A program made the translations under genes and the position numbers. A stretch of DNA of 64,000 bases from Nocardiopsis potens DSM 45234. Lineage in GTDB: Bacteria > Actinomycetota > Actinomycetes > Streptosporangiales > Streptosporangiaceae. Location of the stretch: NCBI RefSeq assembly GCF_000341105.1, contig NZ_ANBB01000050.1, forward strand, positions 62,001 to 126,000, written 5' to 3'. Below are positions 1 to 9,227 of this stretch, piece after piece. Under the pieces are notes generated by a model, which saw nothing but the letters and a program-made list of their open reading frames with translations, did no database searches and was not told the origin of the DNA. The first letter of the stretch is position 1; every line of letters begins with the position of its first letter.

Positions 1-169
1 CGTCCTCTTCGACCCGGACACCGTCGCCGACACCGCCACCTTCGACGAGCCGCGCAGCCTCCCCGAGGGCATCCCGCACGTGCTCGTCTCCGGCGAACCG
101 GTCATCCGCGACGGCCGCCGCACCGACGTCCTGGCGGGCCGCTCGGTCCGCCGCACCCCGCTGCCCTAG
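1..169 (+). CDS. N-acyl-D-amino-acid deacylase (D-aminoacylase), 3' end only
   Basis: Only the last ~55 codons are in the window; the reading frame starts at base 2 and ends at TAG 167-169. The tail contains VLFDPDTVADTATF, then GIPHVLVSGEPVIRDG. This is the typical C-terminal beta-strand region of D-aminoacylases and other amidohydrolase-superfamily enzymes, which hydrolyse N-acyl-D-amino acids in the cytoplasm. The metal-binding residues lie upstream of the window, so activity cannot be judged. A strong hairpin follows 22 bases after the stop. Confidence 0.75.
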   Translation, partial: VLFDPDTVADTATFDEPRSLPEGIPHVLVSGEPVIRDGRRTDVLAGRSVRRTPLP

Positions 170-191
170 AAGCCCTCCGGACACCACCGCG

Positions 192-229
192 CCGCCGCCC
201 GGCCCAGGCCCCTCCGGGCCGGGCGGCGG
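192..229. terminator. Bidirectional hairpin terminator
   Basis: A perfect 14-bp G/C stem (192-205 with 216-229) around a 10-base loop sits between two convergent genes. It directly abuts the stop codon of the leftward gene at 230, so it can end transcription from both sides. There is no clear U-tract, as is common in actinomycetes. Confidence 0.75.
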
Positions 230-826
230 TCAGCCGAAGGCCGGCCCCAGGGCGGACAGCTCCGGGTGGTGGCGCAGGTTGTCCTCGCCGAACACCAGGT
301 AGACCAGGAGCACCGCGAGCCAGGGGGCGGCCGGCCCCTGCCAGCGCACCGGCTCGCAGTCGGGGAACATCTGCACCACGGCCCATTCGCCGAGCAGCGC
401 GTGCACCTGGACGTTGCCCTGGTGGTACCAGGACAGCCACCGGGTGCCGTCCACCAGCGCGAGCAGCCGGGTGCTGGTCACGTACACGGTGACCTGCTGG
501 AACTCGCGCCACTGGGCCCGGGCCATCGCCTCCGCGCGGCCGCGCGCCGAAGCGTTGCCGATCGCGTCCGCGGCGAGCCCGGCGGCGACGAACACCGGCG
601 ACCCGAAGTAGAAGTTGGAGTTCTGCTGGTAGGTGACGTCCATCCCGTAGTACCGGGAGTAGTCGAGGACGACCGCCGCGTGCGCCTTCTCCTCGGGCTC
701 CAGCCGGACCGGGACGTAGGGCATCTCCGGCAGCGGCTCCCCGCCGAGGAGCGCCGCGCGGAGCTCCACCGCGGACTGCCAGCCCTGGTTCCAGACCCCG
801 TCGAGGGTCGGCACGTTGTCGGTCAT
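230..826 (-). CDS. Hypothetical protein, 198 aa
   Basis: I do not recognise the family. The start chosen is the ATG at 826 (MTDNVPTLDGVWNQ); the frame stays open further upstream but becomes Arg/Pro-rich, as expected of non-coding GC-rich sequence. The middle (GSPVFVAAGLAADAIGNASARGRAEAMARAQWREFQQVTVYVTSTRLLALVDG) resembles small actinobacterial proteins that bind membrane or act as phenotype modifiers, but this is impression only. The C-terminus (WLAVLLVYLVFGEDNLRHHPEL) has one hydrophobic stretch too short for a confident membrane span. It converges on the upstream deacylase gene across a hairpin. Confidence 0.7.
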   Translation of the reverse strand: MTDNVPTLDGVWNQGWQSAVELRAALLGGEPLPEMPYVPVRLEPEEKAHAAVVLDYSRYYGMDVTYQQNSNFYFGSPVFVAAGLAADAIGNASARGRAEAMARAQWREFQQVTVYVTSTRLLALVDGTRWLSWYHQGNVQVHALLGEWAVVQMFPDCEPVRWQGPAAPWLAVLLVYLVFGEDNLRHHPELSALGPAFG

Positions 827-984
827 GGTGTGCTCCGTCGCATCACGATCGGCAAGGGGAGGTCCACGCCCGCCCCGGCGGCGGAACGCCCCCGCCCCAC
901 CGGTTCCGGTACGTCGACGGGATTCTACGCAGTACCGCCCCACTCCAGGACGGACAGGCGGCCGCCCCGGGAACGGCCGGTGCT

Positions 985-1046
985 TCCTCCTGCACCGCCC
1001 CCGGCCCGGAGGGCCGAGGCGCCGCTTCATGCGCCCTCGGCCCTCC
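985..1046. repeat. Diverged copy of the hicA-hicB junction
   Basis: These 62 bases align without gaps to 1623-1684, the junction holding the end of hicA and the spacer before hicB; I count 10 mismatches. Both copies carry the inverted repeat CCGGAGGGCCGAGG / CCTCGGCCCTCC. Here the frame equivalent to the hicA C-terminus reads RAEGA followed by TGA, against RAEDA and TAA in the intact gene, so this may be a scar of a second, decayed hicAB copy. The rest of 827-1103 shows no convincing gene. Confidence 0.5.
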
Positions 1047-1103
1047 AGGGCGTCTCAGCGGCGCCCCGACGGCCTCGCCGCGCCCCCGGGGCGGCCGAAC
1101 CGT

Positions 1104-1172
1104 CTAGGAGGGGGACTCCCAGATGGTCAGCTCGATGGTGTTCTCGCCTCCGCCTTTCGGAGCCGCGGTCAC
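1104..1172 (-). CDS. Possible 22-aa micropeptide downstream of hicB
   Basis: GTG at 1172 opens a 22-codon frame ending at TAG 1104-1106 (product VTAAPKGGGENTIELTIWESPS). Most third positions are G or C and the composition is not the Arg/Pro noise seen in shadow frames here. It begins 37 bases after the hicB stop, so it could be the last cistron of that operon. No convincing Shine-Dalgarno is present and no family is recognised. It could equally be the remnant of a longer coding sequence. Confidence 0.25.
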   Translation of the reverse strand: MTAAPKGGGENTIELTIWESPS

Positions 1173-1208
1173 CTCGGAGCAGGCCGGGAGGCGTCGGCCT
1201 TCCGGAGG

Positions 1209-1622
1209 TCAGGCGGCTTCGCCGGCGCGGTGGTCGTCGTCCCTGGTGAGCTGGGAGACCCGCTGGTAGGAGATGCCGAGGGCCCGCCCGGCGTCGCGGA
1301 CGGTGAAGCCTTTGCGAGTGAGGACGAGGGCGGCGTCCTGGAGGGAGCGCTGCTTCGCGGCCTCGGCCCGTTCTGCGGCCTCGCGGGCCTGCCGGGCCGC
1401 TTCGATGGCCTGGGCGGCCTCCTCGTCCTCCGGAGCGAGGCGGATGTCGAAGGAATCGGCGGGAACGTCGAGCAGCCCGGCGATCGCGTCCCGGGCCATC
1501 TCCTCGGCCTCGGTCCAGTTCCGCCCCTGGGTGAATCCGGCGGTGTTCTCCGGCAGGTCGTGGATGGTGACGGACCAGAACCGCCCGTCCCGTGCGGCGG
1601 TCGCTCTGAAAACGGTCAACAC
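1209..1622 (-). CDS. hicB: HicB-family antitoxin with C-terminal HTH
   Basis: A 137-aa protein. The N-terminal ~65 residues (FRATAARDGRFWSVTIHDLP...TQGRNWTEAEEMARDAIAGLL) match the partial RNase-H-like fold of HicB antitoxins, with the usual substrate-mimic sequence followed by a helix. Residues ~75-95 form an Ala/Glu-rich helix. The C-terminus (LTRKGFTVRDAGRALGISYQRVSQL) is a helix-turn-helix and should bind the operon promoter. HicB neutralises HicA by direct binding and represses transcription as a complex. It is the second gene of the pair; the start ATG at 1622 lies 42 bases beyond the hicA stop and has an AGGAGGAG sequence just upstream. Confidence 0.85.
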   Translation of the reverse strand: MLTVFRATAARDGRFWSVTIHDLPENTAGFTQGRNWTEAEEMARDAIAGLLDVPADSFDIRLAPEDEEAAQAIEAARQAREAAERAEAAKQRSLQDAALVLTRKGFTVRDAGRALGISYQRVSQLTRDDDHRAGEAA

Positions 1623-1664
1623 TCCTCCTGTACTGCCTCCGGCCCGGAGGGCCGAGGAATCGCC

Positions 1665-1853
1665 TTAAGCGTCCTCGGCCCTCCGGATGATCGCCTTGGC
1701 GGTGCCCTCGGCGATCTCATTGTGCCTCGGGACCGGGATGCGCAGTCGGCCGAGGAGCCAGATTTCGTGCGCTCCCTGTCTCACGAGGACGAGGTCGACC
1801 TCCTTGTCGGTTGCGATCTCCCGGAGTCGTCGCATGAGGTCTTTCCTCTTCAC
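1665..1853 (-). CDS. hicA: HicA-family mRNA interferase toxin
   Basis: A 62-aa protein from GTG 1853. The sequence KRKDLMRRLREIA then VRQGAHEIWLL and IPVPRHNEIAEGTAKAIIRR follows the HicA double-stranded-RNA-binding-like fold. His29 in GAHEIW occupies the catalytic His position (usually G-S-H). HicA cleaves mRNA when HicB is lost. An alternative start is the ATG at 1835, which has a better ribosome-binding site (AGAGG) but would remove the conserved first beta-strand/helix; GTG 1853 keeps the full family length and may be read from a nearly leaderless transcript. Toxin-first order is normal for hicAB. Confidence 0.85.
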   Translation of the reverse strand: MKRKDLMRRLREIATDKEVDLVLVRQGAHEIWLLGRLRIPVPRHNEIAEGTAKAIIRRAEDA

Positions 1854-1860
1854 GGTCGGT

Positions 1861-1908
1861 AAGTCTAGGTTAGGCGAACAGAAATTGTCTAAGCAAGGCG
1901 AACAGAAA
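1861..1908 (-). promoter_or_regulatory. hicAB promoter and tandem-repeat operator
   Basis: Two adjacent 24-base direct repeats (1861-1884 and 1885-1908) share the exact core AGGCGAACAGAAA, and each also carries a GTCTA block. On the minus strand they overlap a plausible promoter: TTGCTT (complement of 1891-1896), 18 bases, then TAACCT (complement of 1867-1872), a few bases before the hicA GTG. Head-to-tail sites one pair of helical turns apart suit cooperative binding by the HicB HTH. Confidence 0.6.
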
Positions 1909-2029
1909 GGTGTCGGGGGCCCGCTAAGGAGGGAGGAGAGGCGGGGTGCCGCCCGGAGCTGCGCAGCGGGCGGAACGCGAAGAAGCGGCCGGACATGGCC
2001 GCCGATGGCCGAACGCGGGGCGGGGGCGG

Positions 2030-2052
2030 GCGATACCGTACGGAACACACCG
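2030..2052 (+). promoter_or_regulatory. Conserved promoter-like block before the first beta-helix/AAA gene
   Basis: GCGATACCGTACGGA followed by ACACACCG is repeated with few changes at 5561-5583 before the paralogous gene, at similar distance from the start codon (about 70-95 bases). Intergenic DNA elsewhere between the paralogs is unrelated, so conservation implies function. TACCGT here and TAGCGT in the other copy would fit an actinobacterial -10 element. Confidence 0.45.
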
Positions 2053-2122
2053 TTGGGGGCGTGTGTCCGGGCCCTGCGGTGCGGAAGAGGGTTCGCGGCG
2101 ACTGGTTCTCTGGGGTGCATGG

Positions 2123-5100
2123 ATGTTCACGGTCCAGGTGTCGAAGACCGCGCGCGGCGCCGCGTCGGACCTCAATGAGATCCTGCGGCACCCGCAGTGC
2201 GCGGGCATGGACCTGTACCTGCACGTCGACCCGGGCGAGTACGTGGTGCCCGAGGCGCACCTGGTGGACCGGCACGTCGTGGTGGTGCCGACCGAGGGGC
2301 CGGGGACGGTGACGGTGGCCGTCGGGCGGGCGCCGGTGTTCACCGTCGCATCCGGGCGGCTGGAGCTGTACGGGGTGGACCTGGTCGGCGGCTCCGAGGA
2401 GGACCCGCCGGTGTCGCTGCACCCCGGGGCGTCGTTCTACGCCCAGGACTGCACGTTCACCGCGCCCTCGCAGATCGACGCGCACCAGGCGCCGGTGGAG
2501 CTCGTCCGGTGCCGGTTCGAGGGCGGCGGGCTGGCCATGTTCGGCGGCGGCGGGAGCGTCACCGAGACCGTGTTCGACGGCGCCTGGCTGACCGTGGGCG
2601 GCGCCGGAGCCGCCCAGCTGGAGGGGCTGTCCTTCACCGGCTCCGGCGGCGCCGCGGGCATGGCGGTCACCGCGCAGGCCGAGCCGGTGGTGCGGGACTG
2701 CTCCTTCGAGGGGGCGGGCTCGGCGGAGAAGCCGGCGCTGCTGGTCGCGGACGGGGCCGCCCCGGTGCTCACCGGCTGCAGGCTCGGCGGCAGCCCCGAC
2801 ATCTCGGTGCTCGTCACCGACCGGGCCCGCGCCGTGTTCACCGGGCTGACCGTGGACGGCGGCGGCCCCGGCCGCGCGTCGGTGCACGTCGAGGGCGAGG
2901 CCGAGGCGGTGCTGGACGGCTGCGAGATCACCGGCGCCGGCATCGGCCTCTACGTCAGCGGCGCCCAGGCGCGGGTGGCCGACCTGCGCGTCACCGGCCC
3001 GTCCTGGCAGGGGATCCTGGTCGACGGCGGGCGGATCACCGGCGAGGGGGTGCGGATCGAGGACCCCGAGGCCAACGGACTGCACCTGCGCGAGGCGCGG
3101 GCGCTGCTCTCCTCGGTGGAGATCACCGGCGCCGCGGCCGGCGCGGACGCCGCCTACCCCAGCCTCTACCTGGAGGAGAGCCGGGTGGAGCTGGACGGGC
3201 TGCGGGTCCTGGGCAACCGCGGCAGGCAGGCGGTGACCGCGCAGGGCGGGGGCGGGGCGCTGCGCCGGGTGGAGCTCTCCGACATCGGCGGCGGCCTGTG
3301 GGTCGCCGAGGGCTGCTCGCTCACCGTCGACGGGCTCACCGCCACGATGTGCGGCAGCAACGCGATCAACGTCATGTCCGGCGGCTACGTCGAGGTCACC
3401 GGGGCCAAGGTGCGCACCACGGTCAGCGACGGGGTGCACGTCGGCGACGGCGGCCGGCTGCTGATGAAGGAGTCCGTGGCCGGCGGCGCCGCGGGCGGCG
3501 TGGGCGTCATCGACGGCGGCACCGCCACCCTGGAGGACACCCTGCTCTCCGGGGCCGGCCGGGCCGGGGCCGCGGTCACCGGCGGCGGCCGGCTGCACAT
3601 GGTGCGCTGCACGGTGCGGGACAACGGCGAGCCCGGCGTGTACGCGGAGGAAGGTGCGGTGCTCCAGCTGGTCGACACCGAGCTGGAGGGGGTGGAGCAG
3701 CGGGTCGGCGCGTTCACCGGCGACGAGGAGAACGGGCAGGCCTGGGCGGTGGTCGGCACCGACCGGCCCGCCCCGGGCCCCGCCCCCGACCCGGTGGACC
3801 CGCCGCCCGCCGCGCCCGCCGAGGGCGCCCGCCCGCTGGAGGAGGTGCTGGCCGAGCTGGACGCGATGGTCGGCCTGGACGGGGTGAAGCAGGAGGTCCG
3901 CTCCCTCATCGACCTGCAGCGGGTGAACGAGCGGCGGCGCGGCGCCGGCCTGCCCGAGCTGGACTTCAGCCGGCACCTGGTGTTCTCCGGCCCGCCGGGG
4001 ACCGGCAAGACCACGGTGGCCCGCATCTACGGGGAGGTGCTGCGCTCGCTGGGCATCCTCCGGGAGGGCGTGTTCATCGAGGCCTCCCGGGCCGACCTGG
4101 TCGGCGAGCACCTGGGCGAGACCACCCGCAAGACCACCGAGCTGTTCGAGCGGGCCCGAGGCGGGGTGCTCTTCGTCGACGAGGCCTACGCCCTCTCCCG
4201 CACCTTCGGCTCCGGTTCGGACTTCGGGCAGGAGGCCATCGACGCGCTGATCAAGCTGATGGAGGACCTGCGCGACGAGGTCGTGGTGGTCTTCGCCGGC
4301 TACTCCGACGAGATGCGCACCTTCCTCGCCGCCAACCCCGGCCTCAAATCGCGGGTCTCGCGCACCATCGCGTTCGAGAACCTCGGCCCCGACCAGCTCA
4401 CCGCGATCTTCACCGGGATGGCGGAGGGCAAGGGGTACGTGCTCGGCCCCGGCGTGCACGACCTGGTGGTCCGGCACTTCCGAGCGCAGGTGCGGGACGA
4501 GTCGTTCGGCAACGGCCGGGAGGCGCGGCGGATGTTCGAGGAGGTGGTGCAGCGTCAGGCCAGCCGGCTCGTCGCGGACGGCGGGACCACCGCCCGCGAA
4601 CTCGCCCTGGTGCTCCCCGCCGACCTGGAGGGCGTGGTGGACCCGGGGCTGGCCGCCCGGCTGGGCGCCCCGCGCGACGAGCGGCAGGCGCGCGCCCTGA
4701 CCGCCCGGCTGGAGTCGATGGTCGGCCTGCACGACGTCAAACGCGAGGTGGCGGAGCTGACCAGCCTGATCTCGGCGGGCCGGCGGCGGCAGGCCGCCGG
4801 ACTGGAGGCCCGGCTGCCCTCCCGGCACCTGGTCTTCGCGGGCCCGCCGGGGACGGGGAAGACCACGGTGGCCCGCATCTACGGCGAGCTGCTGGCCGCG
4901 CTCGGCGTGCTGGCCCAGGGCCAGGTGGTCGAGGTGGGCCGGGCCGACCTGGTCGGCCAGTACGTGGGGCAGACCGCGCAGCGCACCCGGGAGGTGTTCG
5001 AGAAGGCCCGCGGCGGGGTGCTCTTCATCGACGAGGCCTACGCCCTCTCCCGCGCCGCGGGCGCGGCCGATTTCGGCCAGGAGGCGGTGGACACGCTGCT

Positions 5101-5497
5101 CAAGCTGATGGAGGACTTCCGCGACGAGGTGGTGGTGATCGCGGCCGGCCACACCGGCGAGATGCACGGCTTCCTCACCGCCAACCCCGGCCTGGCCTCC
5201 CGCTTCTCCCGGACCGTGGTCTTCGCCCCCTACACCGCCGAGGAACTGGCCGCGGTGTTCGCCGCCACCGCCGCCGAGGCCGACTTCGCGGTCCCCGAAG
5301 CCACCCTGGCCGCGGTCGGCGGCGCCGTCCGCGCCGACCCGGACCGCTTCGCCCACGGCAACGGCCGCGAGGTGCGCAAACTCTTCGAAGAGAGCACCGC
5401 CCGCCAGGCCCGGCGGATCGAGCGAATGGCCCTGTCCGGCGAGGACCCGACCATCGAGCAGCTCCGCGACCTGCTCCCGGAGGACGTCCGCCCCTAG
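2123..5497 (+). CDS. Beta-helix protein with two CbxX/CfqX-type AAA+ domains (paralog 1)
   Basis: A 1124-aa protein from ATG 2123 ([20 protein letters not shown]). Residues ~1-545 are short beta-rich repeats ([32 protein letters not shown]) typical of a right-handed parallel beta-helix. A Pro/Ala linker (~545-568) precedes AAA+ domain 1 (Walker A GPPGTGKT at 623-630, Walker B D686-E687) and domain 2 (Walker A from 907, Walker B D970-E971), both of the CbxX/CfqX (SpoVK, EccA-like) class. Such ATPases remodel partner proteins; the beta-helix is presumably the target-recognition part. No signal peptide or membrane span is seen, so it is cytosolic. The start is set by homology with the paralog, which shares the TGCATGGATGTNCACGGTCCA context. 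Substrate unknown. Confidence 0.85.
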   Translation: MFTVQVSKTARGAASDLNEILRHPQCAGMDLYLHVDPGEYVVPEAHLVDRHVVVVPTEGPGTVTVAVGRAPVFTVASGRLELYGVDLVGGSEEDPPVSLHPGASFYAQDCTFTAPSQIDAHQAPVELVRCRFEGGGLAMFGGGGSVTETVFDGAWLTVGGAGAAQLEGLSFTGSGGAAGMAVTAQAEPVVRDCSFEGAGSAEKPALLVADGAAPVLTGCRLGGSPDISVLVTDRARAVFTGLTVDGGGPGRASVHVEGEAEAVLDGCEITGAGIGLYVSGAQARVADLRVTGPSWQGILVDGGRITGEGVRIEDPEANGLHLREARALLSSVEITGAAAGADAAYPSLYLEESRVELDGLRVLGNRGRQAVTAQGGGGALRRVELSDIGGGLWVAEGCSLTVDGLTATMCGSNAINVMSGGYVEVTGAKVRTTVSDGVHVGDGGRLLMKESVAGGAAGGVGVIDGGTATLEDTLLSGAGRAGAAVTGGGRLHMVRCTVRDNGEPGVYAEEGAVLQLVDTELEGVEQRVGAFTGDEENGQAWAVVGTDRPAPGPAPDPVDPPPAAPAEGARPLEEVLAELDAMVGLDGVKQEVRSLIDLQRVNERRRGAGLPELDFSRHLVFSGPPGTGKTTVARIYGEVLRSLGILREGVFIEASRADLVGEHLGETTRKTTELFERARGGVLFVDEAYALSRTFGSGSDFGQEAIDALIKLMEDLRDEVVVVFAGYSDEMRTFLAANPGLKSRVSRTIAFENLGPDQLTAIFTGMAEGKGYVLGPGVHDLVVRHFRAQVRDESFGNGREARRMFEEVVQRQASRLVADGGTTARELALVLPADLEGVVDPGLAARLGAPRDERQARALTARLESMVGLHDVKREVAELTSLISAGRRRQAAGLEARLPSRHLVFAGPPGTGKTTVARIYGELLAALGVLAQGQVVEVGRADLVGQYVGQTAQRTREVFEKARGGVLFIDEAYALSRAAGAADFGQEAVDTLLKLMEDFRDEVVVIAAGHTGEMHGFLTANPGLASRFSRTVVFAPYTAEELAAVFAATAAEADFAVPEATLAAVGGAVRADPDRFAHGNGREVRKLFEESTARQARRIERMALSGEDPTIEQLRDLLPEDVRP

Positions 5498-5560
5498 CAC
5501 ACGGGCCGGAGCACACCTCCCGGAACCCTCCGACCGGGCTCGGGATGCCCTACAGGGCAG

Positions 5561-5616
5561 GCGATAGCGTACGGAGCGCACCGCCGCGAACACCGGTGGT
5601 CCGGAGCGCGGCGGTG
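5561..5616 (+). promoter_or_regulatory. Promoter-like block and hairpin before paralog 2
   Basis: GCGATAGCGTACGGA (5561-5575) repeats the block at 2030. It is followed by an inverted repeat, CACCGCCGCG at 5579-5588 with CGCGGCGGTG at 5607-5616, which would form a 10-bp stem in the 5' leader or act as an operator. Paralog 1 has only a weak counterpart of the stem. Confidence 0.45.
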
Positions 5617-5654
5617 CGGACGTCCTCCCGATCCCGGTCCAATGGAGTGCATGG

Positions 5655-8600
5655 ATGTACACGGTCCACGTGTCGCAGACGGCTTACGGCGCGGTGTGGG
5701 GCATCGAGGAGGCCCTGAGGCATCCGCACTATGCCGGGGCCGACCTCTACCTGCACGTGGACCCAGGGCACTACACGGTGTCGAACACCCAGGTCATCGA
5801 GCGGCACGTGATGATCGTGCCCACTCAGGGGCCGGGGACCGTGGCGGTGTCTCTGGTGGGCGAGCCGACCAACGTGTTCAACGTGCGCAAGGGGCGGCTG
5901 GAACTCTACGGCCTCGAGGTGAACAGCCGGGCCGAAAAATATCCACCGGTGTACATGCATCCGAAGACGTCTCTTGTGGCCGTGGACTGCGTGTTCAAAG
6001 TGGAAACCGAGGTCTACGCGAAAGACGCGCAGATCGAGGTGAAGAAGTGCAGGTTCATCGGCAGCGGCCTCGATGTGAACCGTACCGGCGGGTTGGTCCT
6101 CGACACGGTCTTCGAGAAGTCGTGGGTCGTGGTCCGAGGAGACGCGGACGTGGAACTCAGAGGGCTCCGCTTCTTCGACTCGGTGGGCAAGTTCAATGCC
6201 CTGTCCATCAAGGTGGGTGCCAGGCCGCACGTGGCGGACTGCTTGTTCGAACACGCGGGCGGGCCGGACCGTCCTGTGGTGTGGATCGGCGATTCCTCCC
6301 CGCGGATCCACAACTGCCATCTGGTCGGTAGCAAGGGGACACCGGTCTGGGTGCAGGGAAAGAGCGATGCGTTCTTCTCCCGGCTCGACATCGAAGGAGG
6401 AGGACCCGGACGAAGTGCCGTCGGTGTCCGCTCGGGAGCCCGGATCACGATCGAGGGCGGCCGAGTGGCCGGTGTCGAGGGAAGCGGGCTGGACGTTGAG
6501 GATGCCGTGGCCACCGTGTCCGATCTTCGACTCGAGGACACCGGGCGGAACGGCATCGCTGTGGGAAACGGGCGCATTACGGCGAAGCAGGTCCAGGTCA
6601 TCGGGGCCGGGAGAAGCGGGGTCAACCTGGAGGACGGTACGGCGGCGCTCGAAGACGTGGAGGTCACCGAGCGGGCTGAGGGGAGCGTCGATAAGACGTA
6701 CCCCGCCGTGATCCTCGACGGGACCCGTACCGAAGGGCGCCGATTGAACATCAGCGGGGGAGGGCAGAAGCTGGGCCTCACGATCGACGGGGGCACGGCG
6801 TTCCTATCGGATCTGCGGATCTCCGACGTCAAGGGAGGGGTTTTCGCCTGGAACGACGGGGTCGTCAAGATCGACGGCCTGACCTCGGAGGAGAACACGG
6901 GGAACGCCCTGAGCGTCTGGGGCGGGAGCCACGTAGAGGTCGTCCGTGCGCAGTTGGCGCTCTCCGGAGAGGCCGCCGACCGGGTCACCACCGTGTACGT
7001 GAAGGACGGTGGCCGGGTCGTGCTCAAGGACTCCGCCGTCCATAAGGGGATCCAGGGGATCGGGGTCGCTGCAGGTGGAAACGCCACGGTGGAGGAGACC
7101 GTGTTCTCAGGGGCAGGCGAGAACGGTGCCGTGGTCGTCGAAGGCGGCCGCCTCCGCCTCGTCCGCTGCACCCTGCGCGACAACGGCACCCCCGGCGTCT
7201 ACGTCGAGGACGGCGCGATCCTTCAGCTTGAGGACACCGAGATGGAGGACGCCGGTCCCGAGTTCACCGATGGGACCTACGGCATGGTCAAGGTCCCCGC
7301 GGGCAGCGGTGGTGCGGACTCTTCCGGCCCCTCCTCGGAGGACGGCGCCCGGCCGCTGGAGGAGGTGCTGGCCGAGCTGGACGCGATGGTCGGCCTGGAC
7401 GGGGTGAAGAAGGAGGTCCGCGCGCTGATCAATCTCAACCGGGTGAGCGAGCAGCGGCGCGAGGCCGGGCTGCCCGAGCTGGAGATCAGCCGGCACCTGG
7501 TGTTCTCCGGCCCACCCGGCACCGGCAAGACCACGGTGGCGCGGCTCTACGGCGAGATCCTGTGCTCGCTCGGTGTGCTCAGCGGCGGCGGGTTCATCGA
7601 GGCGTCCCGGGCCGACCTGGTCGGCCAGCACTTGGGTGCGACCACCGGCAAGACCACCGCGCTGTTCGAGAAGGCGCGCGGCGGGGTGCTCTTCATCGAC
7701 GAGGCCTACGCGCTGTCCCGGAAGTTCGGCTCCGGATCCGACTTCGGGCAGGAGGCCATCGACGCGATGATCAAGCTGATGGAGGACCTGCGCGACGACG
7801 TGGTGGTGGTCTTCGCCGGCTACTCCGACGAGATGCGGAAGTTCCTCGCCGCCAACCCGGGGCTGAAGTCGCGGGTGTCCAGGGTCGTCGCGTTCGAGAA
7901 CCTCGCCCCGGAGCAGCTCACCACGGTCTTCGCCGGTATGGCCGAGGGCAAGGGCTACGTCCTCGGAGAAGGGGTCCGCGAACTGGTCCTGCGGCACTTC
8001 CAGAACCAGGTGCGGGACGAGTCGTTCGGCAACGGCCGGGAGGCGCGCCGGATGTTCGAGGAGGTCATGCAGCGCCAGGCGGGCCGGATCGTCGACACCG
8101 GGGCGACCAGCGTCGAGGACCTGACCCTGGTGCTGCCCGAGGACCTGGACGGGGTGGTCGACGCCGGCCTCACCGCCAGGGTCGGCGAGGCCCGGGACGC
8201 GGGGCAGGCCGAACGGCTCCTGGAACGGTTGGACGGGATGATCGGCCTGGCCGCGGTCAAACACGAGGTGTCCGAGCTGACCGCCCTGATCTCGGCCGGC
8301 CGGCGGCGGCAGGCCGCCGGGCTGGAGGCGCCGCTGCCCTCCCGGCACCTGGTGTTCGCCGGGCCGCCCGGGACCGGCAAGACCACGGTGGCCCGCATCT
8401 ACGGCGAGCTGCTGGCCGCGCTCGGGGTGCTCGCCGAAGGGCAGGTGGTCGAGGTGGCCCGGGCCGATCTGGTCGGCCAGTACGTCGGGCAGACCGCGCA
8501 GCGCACCAGGGACGTCTTCGAGAAGGCCCGCGGCGGGGTGCTCTTCATCGACGAGGCCTACACCCTGGCCCGGCGGGGAGGCAGCGGGCACGACTTCGGC

Positions 8601-9035
8601 CAGGAGGCCATCGACACGCTGCTCAAGCTGATGGAGGACTTCCGCGACGAGGTGGTGGTGATCGCGGCCGGCTACACCGGTGAGATGGACGGGTTCCTCG
8701 CCGCCAACCCCGGCCTGGCATCGCGGTTCTCCCGGACCGTGGTCTTCGACCCCTATACCGCGGACGAGCTGGCCGCGATCTTCGGCGGGACCGCCGAGGC
8801 CAAGGAGTACACCGTCCCCGAGGCGACGCTGGCCGCGGTCGGCGGCGCCGTCCGCGCCGACCCGGACCGCTTCGCCGACGGCAACGGCCGCGAGGTGCGC
8901 AAGCTCTTCGAGGAGAGCGTGACCCGGCAGGCCCGGAGGATCGAGCGGATGGCGCAGCAGGGGGAGGAGCCCGGCGTCGAGCAGCTCCGCGAACTGCTTC
9001 CCGAGGACGTCGCCCCGGAGTGCGGGGCGCACTGA
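5655..9035 (+). CDS. Beta-helix protein with two CbxX/CfqX-type AAA+ domains (paralog 2)
   Basis: A 1126-aa paralog of the preceding gene ([20 protein letters not shown]). The same layout is present: beta-helix ~1-540, short Ser/Gly linker, AAA+ domain 1 (Walker A from residue 619) and domain 2 (Walker A from residue 903). Both have intact Walker A and FIDEA Walker B motifs. The N-terminal half is strongly diverged from paralog 1 and visibly AT-richer in third positions (~5700-7100). From about 7140 onward the DNA becomes almost identical in style and sequence to paralog 1. This suggests recombination or gene conversion of the ATPase half with a swapped recognition half. The start ATG follows GGAG. 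Confidence 0.85.
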   Translation: MYTVHVSQTAYGAVWGIEEALRHPHYAGADLYLHVDPGHYTVSNTQVIERHVMIVPTQGPGTVAVSLVGEPTNVFNVRKGRLELYGLEVNSRAEKYPPVYMHPKTSLVAVDCVFKVETEVYAKDAQIEVKKCRFIGSGLDVNRTGGLVLDTVFEKSWVVVRGDADVELRGLRFFDSVGKFNALSIKVGARPHVADCLFEHAGGPDRPVVWIGDSSPRIHNCHLVGSKGTPVWVQGKSDAFFSRLDIEGGGPGRSAVGVRSGARITIEGGRVAGVEGSGLDVEDAVATVSDLRLEDTGRNGIAVGNGRITAKQVQVIGAGRSGVNLEDGTAALEDVEVTERAEGSVDKTYPAVILDGTRTEGRRLNISGGGQKLGLTIDGGTAFLSDLRISDVKGGVFAWNDGVVKIDGLTSEENTGNALSVWGGSHVEVVRAQLALSGEAADRVTTVYVKDGGRVVLKDSAVHKGIQGIGVAAGGNATVEETVFSGAGENGAVVVEGGRLRLVRCTLRDNGTPGVYVEDGAILQLEDTEMEDAGPEFTDGTYGMVKVPAGSGGADSSGPSSEDGARPLEEVLAELDAMVGLDGVKKEVRALINLNRVSEQRREAGLPELEISRHLVFSGPPGTGKTTVARLYGEILCSLGVLSGGGFIEASRADLVGQHLGATTGKTTALFEKARGGVLFIDEAYALSRKFGSGSDFGQEAIDAMIKLMEDLRDDVVVVFAGYSDEMRKFLAANPGLKSRVSRVVAFENLAPEQLTTVFAGMAEGKGYVLGEGVRELVLRHFQNQVRDESFGNGREARRMFEEVMQRQAGRIVDTGATSVEDLTLVLPEDLDGVVDAGLTARVGEARDAGQAERLLERLDGMIGLAAVKHEVSELTALISAGRRRQAAGLEAPLPSRHLVFAGPPGTGKTTVARIYGELLAALGVLAEGQVVEVARADLVGQYVGQTAQRTRDVFEKARGGVLFIDEAYTLARRGGSGHDFGQEAIDTLLKLMEDFRDEVVVIAAGYTGEMDGFLAANPGLASRFSRTVVFDPYTADELAAIFGGTAEAKEYTVPEATLAAVGGAVRADPDRFADGNGREVRKLFEESVTRQARRIERMAQQGEEPGVEQLRELLPEDVAPECGAH

Positions 9036-9227
9036 ACCCGGGCGTCTCCGCCGGGGTGCCGGGCGGGCCGCTCCGGTGCGGGTTCGGTGGGGGCGGCGGT
9101 GTGACACGGCGGATACCGGGCCGCTCCACCGCCGGGGTCGAGCGGAACGGTGGCCGAGCGGAGATAAGGTGACGTTCCGTCCCCCGCGCGATCACTCGCG
9201 ATCACTTGAGGAGAGCAGGCGGAGCAG

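Noticed and set aside
1889-5662. 1257-codon minus-strand open frame
   Set aside because: Shadow of the beta-helix/AAA gene, with low-complexity composition.
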